From Argopecten irradians (Eukaryota > Mollusca > Bivalvia > Pectinida > Pectinidae), in contig NC_091144.1 in the NCBI RefSeq assembly GCF_041381155.1, positions 18,671,544 through 18,735,543 of the forward strand: 64,000 nt of DNA, given 5' to 3'. Position numbers and translations under genes: made by a program. Position 1 is the first letter of the stretch. Each line of letters starts with the position of its first letter. Of this stretch, positions 39,601-49,200 are shown one piece after another. A model generated the notes under the pieces. That model made no database searches, was not told the DNA's origin, and was given only the letters and a program-made list of their open reading frames with translations.

Positions 39601-42600
39601 ATATATGTACATGTATTATGTTAACACAAAGTACTACAATCTTTTTTTTTTTACATCAAAATATCATAATACAAACAATTTACATGTATAAGAGTAATTT
39701 AACTGCTTTATCAACCTAATAATTTTGCATGTGATTATATTTCTGGAATTTTGTGAAAGAAGAAAAATCACAAAAAATCACAACTATGAAAATGTGTCTA
39801 ATGGTAGATTAAAGCCATATTACTTTAAGCAGTAAATCATGTGAAAATAAGACGGTGAACAGCATTTCAGATCATTTAAATTACTCATCAACCATATCAG
39901 GATCACATGATCAAAGTAATTCTTACCATATATTTTTTTGCTAATGGTACTGAAGGCCTGTGTTATTCTGGTTAAATCTTCATAATTTTCTGGCCAAAAA
40001 AATAAAAGGTAACAATAAAAGCAACATCACAACATGATTGTCTTATCAAACAAGCCTTTCATGACATTCACATAAAATCATTATGTTATCCATATATATA
40101 TGCATGTGCATTGACACTATATATACATATTTCATTTCTGATATTTTAAGGATTACATCTTATTGTAGTATGCCATTCTTCAACATGAACATCACTGACT
40201 TAATCAACATTGAATTAAAACAAGAAAAACATTTCTGTATTATAAAACAACAAACACTGAAGTCAACACATTGAATTACTTTATTAAATTCTACAATAAA
40301 GATATATAAGCTGCTCCATCTCCGACAGAGCATAAATGATATTTATCATTTGGATAAAATTGATGTTTAATCGTGTAAAATATGTCAAAATCAACACAAA
40401 AATGCATATAAATGATTTATTTTTGCTCTTGTTGTCTTGGCAATCATGATCAGTGGCATAGTTTCATAGATTTTGGCTTTCTTTTTAAAAATACTTTCAT
40501 ATTGAAATAAATTATCAAAAAAACCTCAAACTTTTAAATAATGGTAATAGTGTAAAAACTAGTAACTTTTGTTACTGAAGAAAAATACTAATTCATCTGT
40601 CCCTGTTTAAATGGATTAAAATTACCATTCTTTGGCGATGTAGCATCTTAAACTAGTTACCTGTCACAAGCTCCCCTAGACACTTGTCACTTTGTCTGAA
40701 GGCTTTCTCAATCCTTGCCTTTTCCTTTTCTCTTTGCTCAAAGTCAGCACTGGTTGAAAGCGTACGAACTATCATCATTAGGAAATCAGACTGAAATCAA
40801 AGTAAAGATATAAATACATTCCTATATTGTTAAGGGAACAAAATGTATTAATGATCATCAGGGTATTATCAATTTTAAAAAAGCAGATTGGTATAATATA
40901 TTACATTCTAAGAACATATATTCCCCAAGATGTGATCATCTAGTTTTTATTTAATCCTCTGACACCAGTCAACATGATTTGGGGCCGAAAATCTGCCCCA
41001 TTCCCCATGGCAAAACCTCTAAATTTTTCCCAATTCAAGCCTTAAATTTCCCAAAATCAAAATTTCTTGAAGCTATCCAAAAATATAACATGAACTTATT
41101 TATATACACATAGTTGGTTAAGACTTTAAATATCTGTGAATTGGCTTCAGAAAAGTACATAAAATAAATTGGAAATAAATAAATCTTATTCCTTATGCTT
41201 TATTTCATATTACAAAATGTTTCCCAAATCCTGGTTTTGTCGCACATTTTCCCAAATTCAAAGCCATAGGCCCCATTCCCAAAGCAGTGAGAAAAAGCCC
41301 TGAGTCAGCAGACAAATCCCAAGAGTAGACACACACATAAGCTGAACTGATTAAAGACAGCTTAACCCAAGTTCATAAGGATGTAGAAATTCAATTTTTA
41401 CTTACATATCAACAAACACCTTGTATGAAGTTAAATGAAGATTTATTATAATATGTAATAGTCTTAGATATTATACAAGTAAACAATAACAAAGTAGTAT
41501 AGAGAAGCATTTACAGAGATAACACACCTATAACACTAGCCCCTACATGTTCCTGTGACAACCTAGGTAATGATCGACACCCCTTCCAATATCTTCCCTT
41601 TTCCCAACTAACTCTACAACAGCCCCACTCCCTAAATTACGTTTAACACCTTATGTGTCCTAACGCAAGTACATACATACTGTAGTAGCTACAATGATGT
41701 AGTTCTGAACGACGGACGGAAGATTTCTGCCAGATTGTCGTCGTCCTACACCCAGGGGGAGATAACTCCCCTACCAGGCACTGACAACAGTTGCCACAGT
41801 GCTGATAACAGCACACGTATACAATTGTACTTAAGGACACTTAGGGGGTTAAACGTAGTTTAGGGAGCGGAGCTGTTGTGGAGTTAGCTAGGAGGAGGGA
41901 GGGATTAGGAAGGGGTGTTGGTCAATAGCTAGGCTCTCGGCAGGAACTTGTGGGGGCTAGTGTTATCCTTAGGCACTCTCTGTAAATACTTCTATTCTCT
42001 ATGCTTACTTTGTTATTGTTAATCTGTATATTATCTATGACGTAGTATAATAAATCTCCATTCAACTTTATACAATCTGTTTGTTGACATGTAATTAAAT
42101 TGCTCTGCTACATCCTTATGAACTCACCATGTGTGCGTGTCTCTACTCTCGGGATTCGCATGCTGGCCAATGTCGGGGGATTGTAAGTCAAAACTAAACG
42201 ATCACAACATTAGATTTGGGAATTCATATCTCCTCAACGCTGGTCAAGGGAGTGGGGACGCGCTATTATGCCAGGAACGGAGTGGAGGCAGGGTATGATT
42301 ATTCATTTTACATACATAGGTAAGTGTGCTGTTATCACTATATATATATATATATATACTATCATACTAGTAACTAAATAGTTATAATTACCATTATGTT
42401 GTTGGTATAAATTAAATTGTGTTGTAATTTTTTGTTGACTTTAAAGTCTGTTAAACAAAAATTTTACAAAGTGTAAAAAGATGTTCCTCGATATTATTTT
42501 CCTGAAAGTGATCCGCAAATTCTAGAATAGAAAATTCTGATTATTGTCCTGCAGACCTAGGCCAATTTATGTCAGATGAACAATTATATTTTAGTATACA

Positions 42601-43873
42601 TTCATGTGTGCATATGGGAATCATATTGGGTTATTTAGAAAGTTATAACAGAAACACTTATGTAACCTTGGTTAATACTAGTCGCAATATATTGCTCGGC
42701 TAGAGAACTTCTCTTTAGTTTGATCTCTTGAGCGTCAGACTAGTATTCCAGAGGTCTCGAGTTTGATCCCTGACAGAGGCAGGTATTTACTTTATTGTAA
42801 ATCCTGCACCCTGTTACATTGGCGCTCATATAGGGACTCAGAAATTATACTTAACGATACATGTGAAGGAATCGTTGTGACCCCTGGAAACTCGAGCACG
42901 AGTACATTCCCAGAGAGGGAGTATGTAACCCTGGTTAAAACTAGCCGCAATTAATCGCTTGGCTAGAGAGAACTTCTCTTTAGCTTGATCGGTTGAGCGT
43001 CAGACTAATAATCCATAAGTTTCAAGTTTGATCCCTGGCAGAGTCGGGTATTAAATTTATTGTAAATCCTGCACCCTGTAACATTTATACACAGACTTGA
43101 GTGAAACATGAACTAGCCCTCATAAAAACAAATACCACATCTTCTATTCTGCTCAAGTCTGCATCATACGCTTCACCGTTTCTGTAACAGCAGGGGAGAA
43201 ATGTAGCTGCCAGACCGTGATTTGAACCCAGGACATCTGAACACTGGCAAATGATTTACCGACTGAGCTACTTGGTAACCAATGATTATTTCTCCCTCCT
43301 TTCTACAAGTCTTTGCTTTGCATATCCACAGCTAAGCGTAATCCCACTTTTTTGCTTGAAACATGAGTTGGCAAGCTCCCCAATTTTGTAACAGGAGAGG
43401 AGGAATTGTACATACGTACATGTAGTGGCCAGAACGGGATTCGGACCGAATTTCCAAACATTATATACCTAGCCGAATGCTCTACCGACTGAGCTACCTG
43501 GTCACCGATGAACGGCCCAGTCCAATTTCACTACATTTGAAGTACATGCACAGTACAACAGTACAATGTTCATGTCTGTAGAGAAGAGTCAAGGGGGTAA
43601 TTATGATGATCGTCAGTTCGCTGACTTAGTTTGTTTTGGTGTTACACGAAGGTCTGTTTCAAAAGTATCACGTCGTGCTATACATTGTTCAAGGGACCCC
43701 TAACTACATATTTGCATAAAATGAGAAATGTCAGGACCGCGATTGGAAATTTGCAGCAATCAATATCGATCGTGATGCGTGACTCAGGTTATCGTTCAAT
43801 ATCGCTGCTTACTAACCGTTTCTCTTCCTTTCGAGGAAGGGGAAGGATAAATTTCCCCTCCATCTGATGCCAT
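12646..43873 (-). CDS. EXOC4: Exocyst complex component 4 (Sec8), complete, 26 coding exons
   Basis: Sec8 is a subunit of the eight-protein exocyst, which tethers secretory vesicles to the plasma membrane. Exons in transcript order (plus-strand coordinates): 43817-43873, 40661-40790, 39927-39989, 39389-39527, 39025-39113, 38454-38530, 38046-38181, 37396-37550, 36916-36986, 35770-35908, 30304-30375, 29532-29669, 28929-29009, 28470-28557, 27983-28147, 24471-24544, 23751-23889, 22462-22543, 20773-20983, 17480-17560, 17087-17118, 16580-16724, 14395-14513, 13803-13898, 13188-13299, 12646-12822. They sum to 2,868 nt (955 aa plus stop), and every junction keeps frame with GT..AG ends. Collinear matches to vertebrate EXOC4 include [40 protein letters not shown] and QRLREII near the C terminus; the human protein is 974 aa. 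The start ATG has a good context (CAAAATGGC), and exon 1 gives a MAxxGG..Y..S.SK leader like the vertebrate one. Exon 23 has a weak GTCAGT donor. Exon 1 and the 32-nt exon 21 are the least independently supported. Confidence 0.95.
14481..14864 (-). repeat. 48-bp minisatellite, 8 copies, carrying the EXOC4 exon 23 acceptor
   Basis: Eight 48-bp units start at 14481, 14529, 14577, 14625, 14673, 14721, 14769 and 14817. On the minus strand each unit reads as a pyrimidine tract ending TTCTATTTTCAG, followed by the first codons of exon 23 ([11 protein letters not shown]). The unit length is a multiple of three and the whole block is open in the exon's own phase, encoding repeated [16 protein letters not shown]. 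The unit at 14529 has TTCGG in place of TTCAG, so its acceptor is destroyed. The copy nearest the body of exon 23 is the annotated splice site. Use of an earlier acceptor would add 16 residues per unit without a frameshift. Confidence 0.95.
14923..16296. mobile_element. 1.37-kb TIR element in EXOC4 intron 22
   Basis: The ends form inverted repeats of about 28 bp: TTTACACCCGGTCCACCCCA at 14923 and its complement ending at 16296. A second inverted pair lies inside at 15066-15099 and 16161-16194. No transposase-like open frame is present, so this looks non-autonomous, or it may be one element nested in another. I could not define a target-site duplication. Confidence 0.7.
17087..17118 (-). CDS. 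EXOC4: EXOC4 32-nt microexon (exon 21)
   Basis: A TTATCAG acceptor and a GTAAGT donor bound 32 nt encoding [10 protein letters not shown] plus two bases of the next codon. It is needed to keep frame between exon 20 (phase 0) and exon 22, whose first base completes the split codon. It lies in the variable linker of Sec8 just before the conserved [10 protein letters not shown] block. Automated gene finders could easily miss an exon this small. Confidence 0.8.
17788..20772 (-). repeat. About 3-kb minisatellite of about 57 copies of the EXOC4 exon 19 donor junction
   Basis: Units of 47-53 bp (mostly 52) abut exon 19 directly. On the minus strand each unit contains about 24 nt matching the 3' end of exon 19 (ATAGCCAACTATCACCAGAG then TCTG) joined to GTATGTACA and about 25 nt of intron. 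Each unit is therefore a copied exon-intron boundary with an intact 5' splice-site core. Diagnostic variants recur at 780 bp (18361 and 19141) and about 969 bp later (near 20110), so blocks of about 15-18 units have themselves been duplicated. Confidence 0.95.
21078..21925 (+). mobile_element. Bivalve-type non-coding repeat (EXOC4 intron 18)
   Basis: It starts ACAAGAGGCCCAGAGGGCC and ends near GGGCCAGGTGAGCTAAAAAT, matching the GTTCACCTGG motif at its own start in inverted form. Internal duplicated blocks (TATACAAGTTCTGTTCCCC and CCCTATTGG(A/G)CCCCGCC) occur twice. Open frames here are repeat-derived. Confidence 0.65.
22764..22876. repeat. Palindromic foldback, 113 bp (EXOC4 intron 17/18 region)
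   Basis: CTATTTTCAGGAGGATACGG then TGAGTTAT pairs with ATAACTCA then CCGTATCCACCTGAAAATAG around an about 55-bp loop. Confidence 0.8.
23320..23750 (-). repeat. 40-bp minisatellite from the EXOC4 exon 17 donor junction
   Basis: About ten units, mostly exactly 40 bp, lie just beyond exon 17; the ones nearest the exon are longer and more exon-like. On the minus strand a unit reads AGAGACACCTGTCATACAG followed by GTAAGACATACAG. This matches the last codons of exon 17 ([10 protein letters not shown]) and its GTAAGTCATACAG donor. Most copies keep GTAAG; the unit whose plus strand reads TCTTCCACTG is altered. Unit length is not a multiple of three. Confidence 0.93.
23986..24120. mobile_element. Small TIR element, copy 2 (EXOC4 intron 16)
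   Basis: AGAGAATTATCTGCCCTTG ... GGGCAGATAACTCTAT inverted ends with a short spacer, related to 11550-11714. Confidence 0.6.
25064..25380. mobile_element. MITE with nested palindrome (EXOC4 intron 15)
   Basis: Inverted ends: ATTCTTACAGCGTGGACAAA at the left and the matching TTTGTCCACACTGTTAGAAT at the right. An inner pair (GAGGCGATCTGCCCCTTTGT / ACAAAGGGGCAGATCGTCTC) and a central palindrome around 25240-25326 (TGTCTGAATGATC ... GATCATTCAGACA) complete the fold. It is non-coding. Confidence 0.75.
31117..31280. mobile_element. Small TIR element, copy 3, plus a local duplication of its left flank (EXOC4 intron 10)
   Basis: TTTGCAAATAACAAGAGTTATC ends pair with GATAACTTTGTGATATGCAAA. The preceding 30950-31030 repeats TTACCCCTCACCTTTAAATG and the left end, so part of the locus was tandemly duplicated. 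Confidence 0.6.
32090..32275 (-). mobile_element. tRNA-derived SINE fragment (EXOC4 intron 10)
   Basis: Read on the minus strand it contains GTGGTCAAGCGGTTAAGATG, then a box-B-like stretch (TTTGAATCCCATGTGGGGCA) and the GCCAGTTTGTGGTTTTTC body. The same body is seen in plus orientation at 52285-52450. Confidence 0.6.
32758..32975. mobile_element. Short element, second copy of the 171-410 family (EXOC4 intron 10)
   Basis: It begins ATGGGACAAATTCATG and contains the blocks GTGATGGAACATAACTTTT, TTGTAATCTTCCCGTTG, GGGATATCA, CAATCCATCACC and ACACAAACGTTATCAGG in the same order as the copy at 171-410. The ends are roughly inverted (ATGGGACAAATT ... AATTAGTCCCAT). No open frame. Confidence 0.7.
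36298..36322. repeat. Poly-T tract in EXOC4 intron 9
   Basis: A homopolymer of about 25 T. Confidence 0.85.
37250..37375 (+). mobile_element. tRNA-derived SINE (EXOC4 intron 8)
   Basis: GCAGTGGCCGAGTGACTAAG resembles a tRNA A box region. The element ends with TAATAGGATGTAAAACGAAA then CAAACAAAC, a tail typical of molluscan SINEs. Confidence 0.6.
41370..42124. mobile_element. 755-bp foldback element with about 300-bp inverted arms (EXOC4 intron 1)
   Basis: The left arm starts AGTTCATAAGGATGTAG and the right arm ends with its complement at 42124. Similarity between the arms continues inward for about 300 bp on each side (for example GGGAGTGGGG/CCCCACTCCC-type and CCCTACATGTTCC/GGAACTTGTGGGGG-type pairs), leaving a short centre near 41,700-41,820. 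No coding capacity is visible. It is a long-TIR MITE or foldback. Confidence 0.75.
42655..43085 (+). mobile_element. Two tandem tRNA-like SINE copies (EXOC4 intron 1)
   Basis: Two direct copies share TTGAGCGTCAGACTA(G/A)TA, (C/T)GAGTTTGATCCCTG box-B-like sequence and TTTATTGTAAATCCTGCACC then CTGT. Both start GTAACC(T/C)TGGTTAA. No intact tRNA fold is claimed. Confidence 0.65.
43190..43510 (-). mobile_element. Two tRNA-derived SINE heads, minus orientation
   Basis: On the minus strand GGTTACCAAGTAGCTCAGTC (from 43285) and GGTGACCAGGTAGCTCAGTC (from 43505) are A-box regions. Each is followed by a box-B-like region, (T)GGGTTCAAATCACGG and TCGGTCCGAATCCCG. They lie about 350 bp from the EXOC4 start codon. 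Confidence 0.65.
43817..43873 (-). CDS. EXOC4: EXOC4 coding exon 1 with start codon
   Basis: This 57-nt segment begins with ATG at 43873 and encodes [19 protein letters not shown]. It ends at a GTTAGT donor in phase 0, which joins in frame to exon 2 ([12 protein letters not shown]). The leader pattern matches vertebrate EXOC4, which also opens with an alanine/glycine-rich start and a serine-lysine stretch before the VIRTLSTS motif. A different possible exon on the same strand (about 44242-44384, between AG and a GTACGT donor) has no useful open frame, so at most it could be 5' UTR. Confidence 0.75.
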
Positions 43874-45962
43874 TTTGAAACAAGTACCCTAATGTATTTT
43901 TTCTGCTCTGTTTTTCGTCAAAACCTCCCCACTTCCGTCTGACACTAATATATCTCCAAGTTTGAAGAGTTCCATAAGGCTAAAAATATGATAACTGCTG
44001 TTAAATCTTTCTTATTTAATTCCTTTCTTACTCAAGAAAATGATAATTACAGTTGTTTTCAAATCTCTTATTTGTTAAAACTTAATCAGTCTATATGAAT
44101 ATAATTCATCTGATTGTGTTTTCAAATTAAAATACTTCAAATTTATCGACTATTTTGTGCTAAAAATAATACGATAAAGGAGAAATGCGTCGTCTGCATA
44201 AGATGGTAATAATACACATTTACAATGTAGGATACGTACCTGAGAAAATCAGTCAAAGACCTCATACAAATCCTCAATTTGGTACACCATTCTTCAATCT
44301 TGATGCTGTTTTGGGTTTGACTTTCCTTTTGACTGAGTTAGACTGTCACTTTTAAAAAAGTTGATGGGATCCAATGTTTGATTTCCTAAAAAAATAAGTT
44401 TGACATATTTCCCTTCGTGCCTACCGGTAATACAAAATTAAAATATGAAATGTTTAAATGGTATTTCCAAAACGGCTTTTGATTTCTAAAACGGAAATGT
44501 GAAACGACATCGATAATTGATTGACTCACAAAAGTTAGATATTATTAGAAGTAGCCTACCGTTAGGCCTAATACTACACTTATTATCGCCTTATAAACAA
44601 TTTAATAAAAATAGATAAAATGTTAATTTTCATAATGCGAGTCGTCCTATGTTTCCTGCCATCGCTCTAAATACTGTACGGTATTGACTATCATTGCGCC
44701 AGACGGCAAAACAGCGAAATGGAATCATGATTGTTATCACAGATTACGCAGGAAACCTTTCACATGTTTGGTGTTTTAACCTCAACTTAGGCCATCGATA
44801 TATATTTTCTAATGTTATCAATGTTTTTAAGTAACCTTTAAATTTTGCTCCAGAAAGGTACTGGGCCTTAAATATTAACTGGTTATGTATAAATTTTGTT
44901 TCAAATTACTAATTAACTTCTGTATATATATCAATCACTGCCCACCTGTGCATGAATACTGCTCACCTGTCAATCTCGCCCTAGCTACCTTCTCGGTGAA
45001 CTTTCACCTCTTATTCCATATGTACGCTGCCCATTGGTCATAGGCAGGTGTGATAGCCCAAGAATTCATTCTCTCAGATTGTCCCGATGCAGAAAGACCG
45101 CTCAAAACCCTCCCTACCCACCCTAAATTTCTAATTTTTGGCTATGTTATGTGGCTTTATAATATCAATTTCATTCTGTCGCTATTTTATATATATATAT
45201 ACATATACATGTAGTAATCAATATTTTCATTGTATCTGTTACATTTATAGGTGATAAACATGCATTTTCTACATAATTATTTAATCATGCTCAGTTAAAT
45301 TGCATAACTTGCATGAGTGCATGTTAGATAATTCTGCTAGCTGTATGCATATGTATGATGTGACATGTTGATGGTTGATTTTGCTTGCTGGTGAAGCTGT
45401 GTTTGCCTTAGATTGTAAAGCTGTGCTTGCCTGAAATTGCTTATATATGTAGCCCTTTCACCCCCTATTATCAGTGAAAATCTGGAAATATGGACTTGCT
45501 TGAAATTCAGAACAGGGGTGAAAGGGAATTTATTTATTTATATATATTTGTAATAAAATAGCCAAAACTAGATACTTTAGTTTGTGATATATAAAAGGAG
45601 GTAATTCAAAATAAAAAAATAATAGCTAATAAATATGGTCTATATGTAAGTGCTGTTTTAGATCCCCTAATTAAATTAACAGCCAAAGTCATGCTTTTAG
45701 AACAATGGGCATGGTTTTATTTATTGTATTTAATAACTTATTTTAATGTCTATTCTTGGTAAAGAATGCTGTTTAAATTTTATCTTTATACAGGTGCTAA
45801 AGATATCACTTTTTAGACTCAGATTATAGAAAGAGTTAAACTATTTGTTTCGTCCACAACTAGCTATACAAAAATAAAACAACTTTACTTCTCAAATTAG
45901 ATTCCCAGCTTGGATAAAAATGCATTTTCATTTAATTGTTAGTGATACATTCATTTTTCAGC
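43874..45962. promoter_or_regulatory. Divergent intergenic region between EXOC4 and the iRhom gene
   Basis: EXOC4 runs leftwards and the iRhom gene rightwards from this about 2.1-kb interval, so both promoters and the 5' exons of the iRhom gene probably lie here. I see no clear TATA box or CpG-rich block. The interval contains the 44455-44877 MITE and a hairpin made of CCCTTTCACCCCC (about 45455) and GGGGTGAAAGGG (about 45515). The exact start sites cannot be placed from sequence alone. Confidence 0.4.
44455..44877. mobile_element. TTAA-type MITE, copy upstream of EXOC4
   Basis: It matches the 58483-58881 element through AACGGCTTTT, TAATACTACAC, AATTTTCATAA, CGTCCTATGTTTCC, GCGCCAGACGGCAAAACAGC and the right end AGAAAGGTACTGGGCC next to TTAA. 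The left end is eroded. Confidence 0.75.
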
Positions 45963-46234
45963 ATTCTGATAGCTGGGCAATGATTTCAAGCATATTTTCT
46001 GCCAGAGTAACACAACCCAATGAAGAAATGGTGAACTGTTTACAAGATGCACTGCAGAACATGATATTACAAGAGTCAGACATATTTAACAGAACTAAAC
46101 AGACACTTGATAAGGAAGAAAAGGAAAAAGCTTATACAAGGAATGTAGAATCTCGTGAGAAGATATGTCACCACTTCTCTGATAAAACTGAAGATAAGGT
46201 TGCTGAAAACAACAACAAAGATAGAGACATATAG
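45963..46234 (+). CDS. N-terminal iRhom exon segment in a shifted frame
   Basis: A TTTTTCAG acceptor at 45955-45962 opens a coding-like frame (HSDSWAMISSIFSARVTQPN ... SREKICHHFSDKTEDK) that stops at 46232-46234. The downstream coding frame of the same exon (from 46155 to 46773) is offset by one base. Both halves are rich in charged residues and appear continuous in character. A one-base indel or assembly error, or use of an internal Met, would each explain it. Confidence 0.5.
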
Positions 46235-49200
46235 TAAAACAGAAGATGTTAATATTAAAATGGATGCAATAGATGATATTTCCCAGGAAAGTAATGTTCC
46301 AAATATGCAGGATGTTATTCTTTCTATAAATAATTCTGCCAATGGAAATTCCTTTCAATGTTTTCTTGATGAAAAAAGTGCAGTATCTGATCATCCCACG
46401 ACAAAGGCTGAAAATTATGATAAAATATTGAAGAAAAACACAGAGGCTGTGGTTCAGGATATGAAGGATACCAGTGAGAATGAAACAGATGATTTTGGAA
46501 AGTGTACAAATAGTCCTACCAATACCAATTGTTCTGCTAATGGTCAGGATTGCCCTTCTGGACAGAAAGAGGAACCAGAGAAACATGATGACAAGGTAAT
46601 GAAAGCAGGTAATTCCTCTGAAAGTGACGTGGATGCAGGAACAGTAGATCCTCCAGTAGGTGACTATAAAGACCAAGATATTTCAGATGACAAAGGTAGT
46701 GAGGTATCATTCAAAACACAAACAAATAGTGAAGATTTGAAGACTGGAGAAACACAACAGTTACACACAGAAGGTATCAGCCAAAATCAAAGTTCTTGAA
46801 AAAATATGCATTTATTTTCTGATTTGATATTGATGATGTTATTTTTATGAATACAAAGTCATTAAGCTTTATTGAGGAAAACAGGTAATATGTTTTATAT
46901 ATACATGAAAAAAAATTGAAGTTTTAAAAGAAGAAAAGAAAAAAGAAAAGCTATATGTAAAAGTACATGTATTGATATATGCAGAATTTCTGTCAAAATA
47001 TTTATGATTTTTATTCTGTTACAGAAAGTACTATCAAAGATAACGAACCATCAGGAAATGATATTGCTGATTCTACAGAGGATTCTACAAATGAAAAGGA
47101 TATTTTTATTGCTGTAGATAGTGAAATAACTTTCAAACAGCAAACAGAAGGTGCTGAAGCTGAGTTGAAAATGGAAGAAAAGGAACAGTCACAAAAAGAT
47201 GGAAACAGCCAAACTCAAGTGATTGAAAAAACTAATACGGTTGTTGAAAACATCGAAGCATATGTTGGAAATGGCTTTGCAAGGATTGAAAAGGCCTTGT
47301 CAACTACTGATATCAAAAGGATTCAGGAGGACAGTACCAACACAGACAATCAAATTTCACATGAAGGAAGAAAACCATCTGGTAAAAGTACAACAGTTCT
47401 TAGAATTTCTGTTAAGGATATCAATAATGAATTTGATTCTATTAACACAGAATCTAACATTTTTGGGAAGAGCGATTTGGAGGAGAAGAAAGATCTTGAG
47501 GTCAACAATGATGTTGATAGTAAACATAGCCAAAGTCAAGAGAACATAGTTCATGCCAAGGATGATGAGAGGGAGGTAATCTATCTTTGATAAACATTAA
47601 AAAAAACCTGGGTAATTTAACTACATTTGTATACATGTAACTATTATACATTAAAGAGCATTTCATTATCTAGGTAAAAGATTGATTAGTTTACCTAGAA
47701 ATTATTTTGAAATTATTGGATATTATGAAACTACCTGAAAAATTGCTTATGTCATTGAAAATATGAAAAACGACTGGGAGTATTTACTTTATTAATTAAT
47801 TGAAAAATTATTAAATTGGAGAATATAATCGTTTAGGTTAACATAATGAAATAATAATATTACAAATAGCTATGATTACGTTGAACAATTGAATGAATGC
47901 TTGAAGATACAATACCAGGAATGATTCTTGACAAAATTTTGATTTTGGTTTACTCGACTAAATTTTGATTTTGGTTAACTTGTCACTACTGGCAATTTTG
48001 TTATGCCTTAACCTTTTCAGGAATCTGAGGAAAAGCTGTCCCTGAAGGACTTAGCATATGGAAATGAGGGCTACAAACATTTTAAACTGTATGCAGAGGT
48101 ACATTAGATTTTTACCAGTAATTAAACCTTGTAGATAATCTAGTGACACCTATTATATTTTTGTGTGGCAAAATCTTTCCAAACCTTACTGGTATATATA
48201 TTTTTGTTTTTAACTTTTTGTAGTATATTTGCATGGATACAATCACTTCTAATTTCAGTGTCCTGCAGTAAAAAGAATTATTGACAAAGATGACTAAGAT
48301 TAGAGGTTGAATATCAATAAGAAAAAGATTTGTTAGAAGGTAGCTGCAATAATCTTTCTTTTTAGTAAATTTAGCTACAAATGATCAATTTTGATTTGAA
48401 GCAGAGTTAAAAATGTGAGCTTTGCATCGGTATATGTGCTAATTATGCATAAAGCAGGACCAAATAAAAAGAAAAAAAAATTTTTTTTGTTATGTATCAG
48501 TATATCTGATGTACATTTGTATATTAATGGTAAAAATGTAAATGTTTCACTACATTAATCCTAAAATATTCATCAGAAAGATGAAGCTTATCTTGATTCA
48601 TTTGTTTATACATGTTTGTTTTTTCAGATTGATCGGAAAATCCAAGTGGATGAACTGCAAGATGCTAAGGAAGCTCTGAAGATGAATTATGATTGGAGAA
48701 TTCAACAAATTGATGAAATCATCAATGTTGCTAAAGGTGAAATAAAAACTACTTTGGTCAAGATTTTAAATCTTAGAGATATTCCCCACTTGATAACTTA
48801 ATAATATTTGGTTTCTTATTCTATTTTTGTTTGTGAACTGACCATTCATTTTAAATACTTATTTCACAAAGTAGGTGCTAAAGTTCCATAAAGATCAAAC
48901 AACCATTATAGGCCTACATGCAATGTGCAATGCATGTACCCTTTAGAATTATTTAGTGTGTAGACATTTTTGGTTAGTATGTTCGATGGTTTGATTAATT
49001 TAATTCTGATATGCTTAGGAATCAACTGTATTTTGCAGCATACTACAAAAATCCTAAGGACAGCAAGGCGGTATCTGAGTGGCATGAACTTAAGAAAACT
49101 GTTTCTGTAGACAAGAGGAGTGCAGTCAAGAGTAATACCGACATCAAGTTTCACCTCTCTTCTCTCCACGAGCATAGGACAATCTTCACATACATCCTCA

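Noticed and set aside
42120..42200. EXOC4 start codon at an ATG/GTGAGT site beside the foldback element
   Set aside because: It would give a one-codon exon in phase but lacks the family leader, while the 43873 start supplies a Sec8-like N terminus.
43190..43510. Functional tRNA genes
   Set aside because: The A and B boxes are present, but the anticodon arm and acceptor pairing are not convincing; these are SINE heads.
44242..44384. First coding exon of EXOC4
   Set aside because: It has splice-like borders but all frames are broken or unlike Sec8; the ATG exon at 43817-43873 joins in phase and resembles the known N terminus.
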